NCBI RefSeq assembly: GCF_002931235.1
Contig: NZ_PSTT01000009.1
Span: 1-64,000, forward strand
DNA: 64,000 bases
Direction of reading: 5' to 3'
Origin: Subtercola sp. Z020
GTDB taxonomy: Bacteria; Actinomycetota; Actinomycetes; Actinomycetales; Microbacteriaceae
Below are positions 16,051-22,920 of the stretch, one piece after another. A model generated the notes under the pieces. It was not told where the DNA came from. It saw only the letters and a program-made list of their open reading frames with translations, and searched no databases. How positions within the stretch are numbered: the first letter of the stretch is position 1; every line of letters starts with the position of its first letter. The position numbers were made by a program, and so were the translations under genes.

Positions 16051-16614
16051 ATGGATGCTCGTTCCGTACCATCGCTCGTCGACGCAGACGACCGCACCCT
16101 CGCGGGCCGTGCCGCCGACGGCGATGTGCGGGCCTTCGAGGCTCTCGTGCGGCGCTATGGCCCGCTGATGCGGGCCTACGCGACGCGCGTTCTCGGGTCG
16201 AACGATGAGACCGACGATGTGGTGCAGGAATCGTTCATCACTGCCTGGCAGCAGCTGTCCACCCTGAGCGACCCGGGTGTCGTCAAGAGCTGGCTGATGC
16301 GCATCGTGAGTCGCAAGAGCATCGACCGCATCAGGGCCCGCAAGCTGCACGTCGACATCGACGACCACGAGCAGGAGGCTCCGACGGAGGCGACGCCGCC
16401 CCGGGTCGCCGAGGCGCGTTCCCGCGAACAGGCGCTCAGCCGGGCGCTGGAGGCGATGCCCGCCGAGCAGCGCCAGTGCTGGATACTCAAAGAGATCGCC
16501 GAGTACAGTTACGACGACATCGCCCGGGAGCTCGACCTGCCCACGTCGACCGTGCGCGGACTGCTGGCTCGGGCGCGCAAGAACCTGATCCGTGAGATGG
16601 AGGCGTGGCGATGA
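16051..16614 (+). CDS. ECF-type RNA polymerase sigma factor
   Basis: This 187-residue sigma-70-family factor has region 2 at about 25-95 (FEALVRRYGPLMRAYATRVL, DDVVQESFITAWQQL) and region 4 at about 125-180 (ALEAMPAEQRQCWILKEIAEYSYDDIA, PTSTVRGLLARARKNL). It lacks regions 1.1 and 3, as ECF factors do. The next gene overlaps by 4 bases (ATGA) and encodes an Asp23-like protein, where a classical anti-sigma would normally stand. It is divergent from the Asp23 operon, which it most probably transcribes. Confidence 0.93.
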   Translation: MDARSVPSLVDADDRTLAGRAADGDVRAFEALVRRYGPLMRAYATRVLGSNDETDDVVQESFITAWQQLSTLSDPGVVKSWLMRIVSRKSIDRIRARKLHVDIDDHEQEAPTEATPPRVAEARSREQALSRALEAMPAEQRQCWILKEIAEYSYDDIARELDLPTSTVRGLLARARKNLIREMEAWR

Positions 16615-17231
16615 CCGACGACCTCGAACTGGAGGGTTTCGAACCCGCCGATCTCGACGGGCACACCATCGAGCAGCTCAGTGACTACCTCGCGGCCGGC
16701 CGCCAGCCGTTCGATCCCTCGATCGAGTCGTCGCCGGGCTGCCAGATCGCGCTCGCGGCCATGGTGCGCCTGCGGTCGGTCTCGCTGTCGCTGCTCGAAT
16801 CGGAGGCGGTCGACGAGCCCGCCCGCGATGACAGCTGGGTCGCGGGCATCCTGAACAGCATCGGCCTGGAGGCGCAGGCGGGGCGGAGCATCCCCATTCA
16901 GCACCCCTCGGGCAGGGCGTCGCTCAGCCTGACCGAGGGTGCGGTGCGCGGGCTGGTGCGCGCGGCCGGCGACTCGGTGACGGGCGTTCTCATCGGTCGC
17001 TGCACCCTGCAGGGCGATGTGACGGTGCCGGGTTCGCCGATCACCGTGCTCGTCGATGCGAGCGTGTTCTGGGGCGAGCCGATACCGACGGCCGCGGCGA
17101 AGGTGCGCGAGGCGATCTACGCCGAGCTCCTGCGGCACACCGAACTGAACATCGTGGCGATCGACGTGACCGTTCACGATGTGCACCTCTCGCGAAGCCT
17201 GGGTGAACCGAGTACGGAAGAGATCGAGTGA
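16611..17231 (+). CDS. Asp23-like protein coupled to the ECF sigma factor (possible anti-sigma role)
   Basis: This 206-residue soluble protein has an N-terminal part (about 1-75, IEQLSDYLAAGRQPFDPSIESSPGCQIALAAM), which is the segment usually found in Asp23-linked sigma partners. A C-terminal Asp23-like domain (about 100-200) contains SLTEGAVRGLVRAAGD, VLVDASVFWGEPIPTAAAKVR and VAIDVTVHDVHL. There is no zinc-binding HxxxCxxC anti-sigma motif and no membrane helix. ATGA overlap with the sigma gene suggests equal production and direct contact. That it restrains the sigma factor is inference from position. Confidence 0.75.
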   Translation: MTDDLELEGFEPADLDGHTIEQLSDYLAAGRQPFDPSIESSPGCQIALAAMVRLRSVSLSLLESEAVDEPARDDSWVAGILNSIGLEAQAGRSIPIQHPSGRASLSLTEGAVRGLVRAAGDSVTGVLIGRCTLQGDVTVPGSPITVLVDASVFWGEPIPTAAAKVREAIYAELLRHTELNIVAIDVTVHDVHLSRSLGEPSTEEIE

Positions 17232-17234
17232 GAG

Positions 17235-17576
17235 ATGGATGCGCCGATGGATGATCGAACCGCCCTCACGCTGACCCTGACCGACCTCGTGCGCCGGGTT
17301 CCGGGCGTGACAGACGTGTACTCGTCGGTGCCCGTTCTGGTCGCGACCGTCTCGAAGCTCAGCCAGCTCGTCACCCGCCGGGATCTCGGGCCCGACCTCG
17401 TGACCCTGTCGGAGGTCGACGGGGAGCTCGTCGTCGCCGTCACGATCGGCGTGGGCGAGGGCCTCTCGGCGACGGAGGTGTGCCGCGAAGTCTACGACGC
17501 GATCGCCGAGCACCTCGCGGCCGGCACGGCCCCGCAGCCCGCGTCGATCGCTGTCACGGTCGGTCGAATCGGCTGA
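17235..17576 (+). CDS. Short Asp23-like protein of the sigma operon
   Basis: This 113-residue protein follows the preceding gene after 3 bases. It has one compact alpha/beta domain: VRRVPGVTDVYSSVPVLVATVSKL, LSEVDGELVVAVTIGVGE, AEHLAAGTAPQPASIAVTVGRIG. The strand order and the terminal V-x-V-x-R strand resemble the Asp23 core without its N-terminal helix. No activity is known. Its 3' end overlaps the convergent AraC-family gene by 23 bases. Alternative starts are ATG 17235 and ATG 17247; neither has a strong ribosome site. Confidence 0.65.
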   Translation: MDAPMDDRTALTLTLTDLVRRVPGVTDVYSSVPVLVATVSKLSQLVTRRDLGPDLVTLSEVDGELVVAVTIGVGEGLSATEVCREVYDAIAEHLAAGTAPQPASIAVTVGRIG

Positions 17577-18537
17577 CGCCCTCGCGCGTACGCAGGTCGC
17601 GCGGTGTCACGCCGTGCTGCGCGCGGAGGGCCGAACGCAGCTCCTTGATGCTGGAGAAACCGGTCATCGCGGCGATCTCGCCGAGGGGGAGCCCCCGGCC
17701 GGTCGGGTTGGCGAGAATGGTGGTCGCGGCTGCCACCCGGCGTCGCCGGATCGCGTCGGTGATCGTCGAGTTCTCGGCCGCGAAGGTGCGCTGCAGGTGC
17801 CGCAGCGAGATGTGCAGCCGAGCAGCGAGGGTGGAGGGCTCGAGCGCCGGGTCGGCGTGTTCCCTGTCGATGACTGCCATCGCCTGAGCCCAGAGCCCGG
17901 CGGCCAGGTCGACCGAGTCGGGGCGATAGCCCGCCTGCTCGTGGAAGAGCCCGGCGACGAGCTGGCTGAGCAGGGTGGCTGCCTGATGCCCGGCGGCGCT
18001 GCGTTCGCCCGCTGCGCTCGCGGCCGGGCCCCCGGCCGCGACGGTCGCCTCGTCGTTCTCCTCCATCAGCCCGAGAACGAATGCCAGTGCCGGGGCGACG
18101 AGCATCGCGGAGCCGTCGAAGAGCCCGAATCGCGGCTGGCCGTTCTCCGCGCCGAGCAGCGCGCGACGGGGCACGGAGACACGCGCGAGGCGCGAGGCGT
18201 GCAGGTTCTCGGCGTCGACCCGGGTCCAGCCGGGCATCCACCCCGCTGCGCCGCTCCCGAACGGCAGCACTCGGTTGCGCTCGCGCACCACGTAACCGCC
18301 CGAGAGCACGAAGAGGGCGGTGATGTAGTCGACGTCTCCGCTGGTGTCGTCGTTCGTCGGGCCGATGGCGCACGGAGTCTGGCGGATGTGCGAGACGACG
18401 ATGTCGTCGAAGGTCCACCGCACACCGCGGGAGCGGAACCCCTCGCGGTCGTCGCAGGTCACCCGGCCGAAGGAGTGGGCGATCGCGTCAGGGCCCTGCC
18501 GCGACCATTCCGTGCGGGTGACGCCTCGGTGCTCCAT
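17554..18537 (-). CDS. AraC family transcriptional regulator
   Basis: This 327-residue protein has an N-terminal AraC-binding-like (cupin-type) sensor region (about 20-175, IVVSHIRQTPCAIGPTN, YVVRERNRVLPFGSGAAGWMPG). The C-terminal double helix-turn-helix (about 225-320) contains LAARLHISLRHLQRTFAAENS and IAAMTGFSSIKELRSALRAQHGVTPRDLR. This second, FSS-type layout is that of FeaR-like or OphR-like activators of aromatic and alcohol catabolism, but no such genes are adjacent. It is a lone gene, convergent with and overlapping the end of the sigma operon. Confidence 0.92.
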   Translation of the reverse strand: MEHRGVTRTEWSRQGPDAIAHSFGRVTCDDREGFRSRGVRWTFDDIVVSHIRQTPCAIGPTNDDTSGDVDYITALFVLSGGYVVRERNRVLPFGSGAAGWMPGWTRVDAENLHASRLARVSVPRRALLGAENGQPRFGLFDGSAMLVAPALAFVLGLMEENDEATVAAGGPAASAAGERSAAGHQAATLLSQLVAGLFHEQAGYRPDSVDLAAGLWAQAMAVIDREHADPALEPSTLAARLHISLRHLQRTFAAENSTITDAIRRRRVAAATTILANPTGRGLPLGEIAAMTGFSSIKELRSALRAQHGVTPRDLRTREGVSRFDRP

Positions 18538-18589
18538 ACCTCTATCTCACCCGAAGGGGGGAGGCGGCGCAACTGTGAGAGCGCTTTCC

Positions 18590-18829
18590 TCAGACGGGGC
18601 AGTAGAGCTGGGTGCGCTCGCCCGTACGGTCGATCTCGTGCTCCGACATGGGTCGCCCGCACAGCGGGCAGGCGCCGGTCAGGGCCCGTTCGGCCTTCGA
18701 CTCGGCAGACTCGCGGTCGATGGGGCCGAGCGGGGGCGGGCCGAGGTAGGGGAACAGCCGCGCATTCAGCCAGTTGCCGACGCCGCCGGCTTCTTTCAGC
18801 GTCGGTCTCTTGCGCTCGTCTCTCGCCAT
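18590..18829 (-). CDS. Small zinc-ribbon-like protein of unknown function
   Basis: This 79-residue basic protein has an N-terminal segment KRPTLKEAGGVGNWLNARLFPYLGPPPLGP and a C-terminal CPLCGRPMSEHEIDRT...YCPV. These Cys and His residues could bind one zinc. I know no named family; related small proteins appear common in Microbacteriaceae. It is divergent from the OhrR-like gene and shares its operator. TACACT lies exactly 6 bases before the ATG with no ribosome site, so the message is probably leaderless and its -10 is covered when the operator is occupied. Confidence 0.65.
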   Translation of the reverse strand: MARDERKRPTLKEAGGVGNWLNARLFPYLGPPPLGPIDRESAESKAERALTGACPLCGRPMSEHEIDRTGERTQLYCPV

Positions 18830-18833
18830 ATCA

Positions 18834-18845
18834 TTAGTGTACTAA
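18834..18845. promoter_or_regulatory. OhrR/MarR-type operator shared by divergent genes
   Basis: The inverted repeat TTAGT-gt-ACTAA lies between the zinc-ribbon gene and the OhrR-like gene. The minus-strand -10 TACACT (18841-18836) falls inside it. A regulator bound here would repress both directions. Confidence 0.6.
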
Positions 18846-18865
18846 CGAATTGCGAGGAGTCGCCC

Positions 18866-19327
18866 ATGACGACAGAGATCGACGAGCAGGCCCCGGCGGC
18901 CCCCGACCCGCTGGCTCTCGAGAACCAGGTCTGTTACGCGCTCGCGGTCGCCGCGCGCAACGTCGTCGCCCTGTACCGGCCCATTCTCGAACCCCTCGGT
19001 CTCACCCACCCCCAGTACCTCGTGATGCTCGCGCTCTGGGAGCAGAGCCCGCGATCGGTGCGCGGCCTCGCGTCGGCGCTCAGCCTCGAGCCCGCCACAC
19101 TCTCGCCGCTGCTGAAACGGCTGGAGGCCGCAGGCCTGCTGACCCGCTCCCGCAGCGCATCCGACGAGCGGATGCTCGACGTGGCGCTCACCGAGAAGGG
19201 GCGCGTTCTGCGGGCGACGGCCGAGACGATCCCGCCCCGGGTGGCAGCGGCGCTCGACATGTCCGTGCCCGAGCTCCAGCAGTTGCGCGGGGTGCTGCAC
19301 CGCGTGATCGCCGCGACGGTGGGGTAG
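18866..19327 (+). CDS. OhrR-like MarR family regulator with N-terminal sensing cysteine
   Basis: This 153-residue winged-helix protein begins its conserved part LENQVCYALAVAARNVVALY, which aligns with the OhrR N-terminus. Cys at about residue 23 occupies the position of the peroxide-sensing Cys15 of B. subtilis OhrR, and GLTHPQYLVMLALWE also fits. The DNA-binding part is RGLASALSLEPATLSPLLKRLE with wing RSRSASDERMLDVALT. It probably represses until oxidised by organic hydroperoxide. No ohr peroxidase gene is adjacent; its visible targets are itself and the divergent zinc-ribbon gene. GAGGAG precedes the ATG. The glycosyltransferase-like gene starts 10 bases after it. Confidence 0.88.
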   Translation: MTTEIDEQAPAAPDPLALENQVCYALAVAARNVVALYRPILEPLGLTHPQYLVMLALWEQSPRSVRGLASALSLEPATLSPLLKRLEAAGLLTRSRSASDERMLDVALTEKGRVLRATAETIPPRVAAALDMSVPELQQLRGVLHRVIAATVG

Positions 19328-19336
19328 TTTCAGCAG

Positions 19337-21313
19337 GTGCCCTGCTCCCCCCGGTTCCGCGCCGCAGCCGTGCCGGCGGGCATCCTGCTGCTCTATCTGG
19401 TTGCGGCGCTCACCACCCTGCACGCCTGGCAGAGCGCCGGGTTCACGCTGACCGGTGACGAGCCGCACTACCTCGTCATCGCCCGCGGCATCCTCGTCGA
19501 CCACACCCTCGAGCAGACCGTGCCGTACCGGGAGGCCTTCGCACAGGGGCTCTTCTTCGGGGGCGTCAGCACCGAGCCACCGACCCCCGCGAACACGCAC
19601 GCCTACCTCGGCCCGAACGGGCTCTTCAACATTCACAACGTCGGTCTGCCGCTGCTGATCGCGCTGCCCTACGGAGCGCTCGGCGTCGTCGGGGTGAAGG
19701 TTTTTCTCGTGCTGGTCGGCGGTGTCGCGCTGATTCTGCTGTGGAAGATCAGCGGGGTCTTCGTGCGCCCGGTGGAGGGTGGCCGTGCCGTTGTGGGACG
19801 AACCGTCGTCCGCGCGGTGACCGTCGGCGCTGTCGGGCTGGGGATGCCGCTGCTGCCGGGGGCCAACCAGGTCTTCCCCGACATTCCCGCGGGGGTGCTC
19901 TGCCTGGTCGGGCTCTACGGCGTGCTGACCGTGGTGCGCCGCCCGCCGGTGTGGAGGGAGGTGCTGACCGGGATCGCGGTGGGGTACCTCCCGCTGCTGC
20001 AGATCAAGTTCGCCCTGCCGGCGCTCGTTCTGGTGGTGGCGCTCGCCGTGGCGATCGTGCGCCGTGAGACGGCGGGTGCGCCGCCGCAGGGGGCGCAGCA
20101 GGAGCCACGCGGGGGACTTCGTGGCGCCGGCCTCCCGCGCGGGCTTCGGCGGGCCGCGGCTGTCGTCGTTCCGTTCGTGGTACTGCTCAGCATCCTCTTC
20201 GCCTACAACCTGTACGCCTTCTCGAACCTGACCGGCCCGTACGACTCGGGGGCCTTCGAGGTCGGGCCCGCTGCGCTGATGTCGTTCGCGGGGCTGGTGA
20301 TCGACCAGAACCAGGGGCTGCTCTTCCAGAGCCCCATCGCGTTCGCCGGGGTCGTCGGCGCCGGGCTGATGTTCGCTCGCCGGCGGTCCTTCACCCTCGC
20401 CTGGGTGCTCGTGCTTCTGGCCCTGCTGGTGCCGAACGCCCTGCTCGCGAACGAGTACGGCGGGTACTCGCTGAACGGGCGGTTCCAGTGGCCGGCCGCG
20501 CTGGTCTTCGCCGTCGCGACGATCTTCGCGCTCGGGCGCCTCGCCGCGGCCCGCCCGGTGGCCTGGGCGGTGGTGTCGGCCGTCGGCCAGGCCGTCTCCG
20601 CCGGGTTCTGGGCCCTGCTGACCCTCTCGCCCACCTTCCTCGAGTTCGGTGGCCGTCTGCTCTACCGGCAGGATCCGCTGCCGTGGTTGCTCGAGTACAG
20701 CGTGTTCTACTTTCCGCTGCAGAACGCCCTCCCGGCGCTCTACGATCCCGTCTGGGCCGCGGGTTTTCCGCCCAACACCGTGTGGGCGGTGGTCGTGCTG
20801 GTGCTTCTTGTGGTCGGCTTCGCGCCGGGCATCCGTCGCCGCATGACACGCCGGCTCTGGATGCCCGTCGCCGCCACACTCGCGACCGCCGTTGTCGTGG
20901 CGGGCCTTGTGGCGAACCCACCGACGCCGCCGCGCGACTACCCGGTCTCGCAGCTCGTCGTTCTGCAGGGCTCCGCCGTGGCCGGCGGCGTCTCGGTTTC
21001 GCGGGCGTCGGGGCAGGAGCCCGGAACGGTGACGGAGGGGCCGATCACCCTCGTGCGTGCGGGCACCTACACGGTGTCGGTCACGTACCGGAGCGCTGCG
21101 CCGAGCTCCGTCGTCGTCGGCAGCTGGCAGGCGCTGCCCGCGCACGCCGACGCGACGCCGCCCGAAGTGCTGGCCGGAACGGGCGGGGAGGCGGTCACGG
21201 TGAGCCGGGTCGTCGAGCTGACGAACGTGGTGCCGGCCACGCTGCAGGTGCGCACGAGCTGGAACGGCGTGGCGCAGCTGACCGTGCTGGGGGCGACGTT
21301 CCGGCTCGACTGA
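19337..21313 (+). CDS. Polytopic membrane protein, GT-C glycosyltransferase candidate
   Basis: This 658-residue membrane protein has about ten transmembrane helices in residues 1-530 and a C-terminal extracytoplasmic beta-rich domain of about 110 residues (PRDYPVSQLVVLQGS onward). The first periplasmic loop has GDEPHYLVIARG (40-51), the acidic DE motif of ArnT/PMT-type (GT-C) glycosyltransferases that use polyprenyl-phosphate sugars. It may glycosylate a cell-envelope acceptor; the sugar and acceptor are unknown. GTG at 19337 lies 10 bases past the OhrR-like stop, so the two are probably co-transcribed although no functional link is obvious. A bare membrane protein of unknown role is the alternative. 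Confidence 0.7.
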   Translation: MPCSPRFRAAAVPAGILLLYLVAALTTLHAWQSAGFTLTGDEPHYLVIARGILVDHTLEQTVPYREAFAQGLFFGGVSTEPPTPANTHAYLGPNGLFNIHNVGLPLLIALPYGALGVVGVKVFLVLVGGVALILLWKISGVFVRPVEGGRAVVGRTVVRAVTVGAVGLGMPLLPGANQVFPDIPAGVLCLVGLYGVLTVVRRPPVWREVLTGIAVGYLPLLQIKFALPALVLVVALAVAIVRRETAGAPPQGAQQEPRGGLRGAGLPRGLRRAAAVVVPFVVLLSILFAYNLYAFSNLTGPYDSGAFEVGPAALMSFAGLVIDQNQGLLFQSPIAFAGVVGAGLMFARRRSFTLAWVLVLLALLVPNALLANEYGGYSLNGRFQWPAALVFAVATIFALGRLAAARPVAWAVVSAVGQAVSAGFWALLTLSPTFLEFGGRLLYRQDPLPWLLEYSVFYFPLQNALPALYDPVWAAGFPPNTVWAVVVLVLLVVGFAPGIRRRMTRRLWMPVAATLATAVVVAGLVANPPTPPRDYPVSQLVVLQGSAVAGGVSVSRASGQEPGTVTEGPITLVRAGTYTVSVTYRSAAPSSVVVGSWQALPAHADATPPEVLAGTGGEAVTVSRVVELTNVVPATLQVRTSWNGVAQLTVLGATFRLD

Positions 21314-21339
21314 GGGCGGCCGGGCGCGGCCGGGCGCGG

Positions 21340-21618
21340 CTAGCCCAGGCGCGCGCAGCGGATGCAGAGCTCGGCGAAGGGCCGGGCATCCAGTCGCTCG
21401 AAGCCGATCGGCTCGCCGCAGCGCACGCACACGCCGTAGCGGCCCGCGTCGATGCGGCCGAGCGCCGCGTCGACCGAGTGCGACCGGTTCTCGAGTTCGC
21501 CGGTGACCCCGGCGATGCGGGACCACTCCGACGACAGGGTGGGGCCCTCCGGGTCGTGCTCGTCGTCGACCGAGGCGTCACCGCGGGCCAGCCGCACCTC
21601 GGCGAGCGACCCCGACAT
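21340..21618 (-). CDS. DksA/TraR-type zinc-finger protein, start uncertain
   Basis: It carries the four-cysteine zinc finger of the DksA/TraR C-terminus: CVRCGEPIGFERL...CIRC. A preceding helix has the DksA-like DxA tip region GRIDAGRYG. Family members bind the RNA polymerase secondary channel. From the ATG at 21618 the protein has 92 residues. The same frame stays open upstream for about 45 more codons and encodes a coherent amphipathic helix (TDAQLRHLTQLLQRQRSALD) typical of the family coiled coil, but with no ATG, GTG or TTG. Either the protein is short or it starts at a near-cognate codon such as the ACG before DAQL. The open frame overlaps the HAD gene's end. Confidence 0.8.
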   Translation of the reverse strand: MSGSLAEVRLARGDASVDDEHDPEGPTLSSEWSRIAGVTGELENRSHSVDAALGRIDAGRYGVCVRCGEPIGFERLDARPFAELCIRCARLG

Positions 21619-21706
21619 GCGCCGCAGTTCAGCGTCGAGCGCCGAGCGCTGCCGCTGCAGGAGCTGCGTCAGGTGGCGCAGCTGGGCATCCGTGAGCCCG
21701 TCGGGA

Positions 21707-22483
21707 TCAGGCGTTCTTCGCCGCCTGCAGCTCGGGGATCAGCTTCTCGAGGTAGGCGGCAGTGTCGTGCCAGCCCTCGACGGCGACGCACTCGACGCCG
21801 AGCACCTTCACCGGGTAGTCGTTGCCGTTCTCGTCGAGGCGATCGCCCACGAAGAGCATGTCGTCGAGCGGGATGCCCGTCAGCTCGGCGAGCTTGTTCA
21901 TTCCGTAGGCCTTGTCGATGCCCTGGCGGGTGATGTCGACCGACGTCGACCCGCCGGCGCGAACCTCGAGGTCGGGCAGCTCGGCCTGCGCCGCCTCGCG
22001 GAGCGCGTTCTTCTTCTCGCCCGAGGCATCCCACGCCATCTTCGCCGCGACCGGCGCGGCCTGGCCGAGCGCCGAGAAGGTGATCTGCGAGCCGCGGTCT
22101 TCGAGGATGGGGCCCCAGGTCTCGGTCTCCCAGTAGCCGAGCTTCTTCGCGACGCGCTCGACGACCTCGAGGGCGCGCGACTTCTCGTCGTCGGTGAGGT
22201 TCTGGGCGTAGATCTGGTTCCACGCACCGTTCTGGTGCAGGTAGTACTGCGTGCCGCAGGTGGGCATGAGGTGCAGGTGCGCGAGCTGGGCGTCGGTCGC
22301 GTTCGTCAGGTTGTCGATCACCTGCATCTGGAACTGCGCGATCTGCCCGCCCGAGATGATGCAGACCTCCGTGACGTCGAGCAGCCGCGTGAGCAGCGCC
22401 GCCATCGCCGGGTCGAGCGGCGATTTCGAGGGGGCGAGAGTGTCGTCGAGGTCGAATGCCACCAGCCGGGGGGTTGTCGTCAC
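21707..22483 (-). CDS. HAD-IIB hydrolase, phosphomannomutase/sugar-phosphatase-like
   Basis: This 258-residue cytoplasmic phosphatase has HAD motif I LVAFDLDDTLAPSKSP (FDLDDT at about 9-14, nucleophile and acid Asp), motif II SGG (about 41-45), a C2b cap (about 85-190) and motif IV FVGDRLDENGNDYP (about 207-220). The family acts on sugar phosphates; some are annotated as phosphomannomutase-like. GTG at 22483 has GAAGGA 7-8 bases upstream and gives the family N-terminus. Upstream in-frame codons are low-complexity. The frame of the DksA-like protein overlaps its 3' end. Confidence 0.9.
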   Translation of the reverse strand: MTTTPRLVAFDLDDTLAPSKSPLDPAMAALLTRLLDVTEVCIISGGQIAQFQMQVIDNLTNATDAQLAHLHLMPTCGTQYYLHQNGAWNQIYAQNLTDDEKSRALEVVERVAKKLGYWETETWGPILEDRGSQITFSALGQAAPVAAKMAWDASGEKKNALREAAQAELPDLEVRAGGSTSVDITRQGIDKAYGMNKLAELTGIPLDDMLFVGDRLDENGNDYPVKVLGVECVAVEGWHDTAAYLEKLIPELQAAKNA

Positions 22484-22665
22484 GGGTGTTTCCTTCGGGG
22501 TCGGTGCGGGCGTTGTGTCGGCGCCGCACGTTCTGCGCGCGGCTGCGTCTCGGCGTCGCCCGCTATCGGGGCGCCGCTCCATGGTACCCGCGCGCCGCTG
22601 CGTGCCTCCGATAGAGGTCGTCTTCATTACTCACCAGGTCATGAGAACCTTTTCACTACGCGAAA

Positions 22666-22687
22666 GTAATGAGGGTAGACTCATTAC
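22666..22687. promoter_or_regulatory. HipB-type operator
   Basis: The perfect inverted repeat GTAATGAG-N6-CTCATTAC lies 14 bases before the ATG of the HipB-like gene. A further half-site-like TCATTACTCA is at 22624-22633. Autoregulation by the antitoxin alone or with HipA is expected from the family. Confidence 0.75.
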
Positions 22688-22701
22688 CCGGAGGTACTGA
22701 C

Positions 22702-22920
22702 ATGGCACAGGGATACATCGAATCCCCGGCTGACCTGGGCAGGGTGGTCGCGGCTGTGCGCCGTGAGAACGGTCTGTCGCAGGATGCCCTGGCCGAACGA
22801 CTGGGCGTCTCCCAGCGATACCTCTCCGAACTCGAACGTGGTCGAGCCAAGGTCTTCGATGCACGTTTCATCTCGGTGCTCGGGCAGCTCGGCATCCGTC
22901 TGATGGTCGAGACAGAGTGA
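22702..22920 (+). CDS. hipB: HipB-like antitoxin (Xre-family HTH)
   Basis: This 72-residue protein is essentially one Cro/C1-type helix-turn-helix (LGRVVAAVRRENGLSQDALAERLGVSQRYLSELERG, about 10-45). The C-terminus RFISVLGQLGIRLMVETE is typical of HipB, which forms a dimer and neutralises HipA while repressing the operon. GGAGG is placed 8-9 bases before the ATG. The TGA overlaps the GTG of the kinase gene (GTGA), as usual in this toxin-antitoxin arrangement. Confidence 0.9.
   Translation: MAQGYIESPADLGRVVAAVRRENGLSQDALAERLGVSQRYLSELERGRAKVFDARFISVLGQLGIRLMVETE

Noticed and set aside
18842-21526. Minus-strand open frame of 894 codons
   Set aside because: It is antisense to the OhrR-like and GT-C genes, low-complexity, with no domain.
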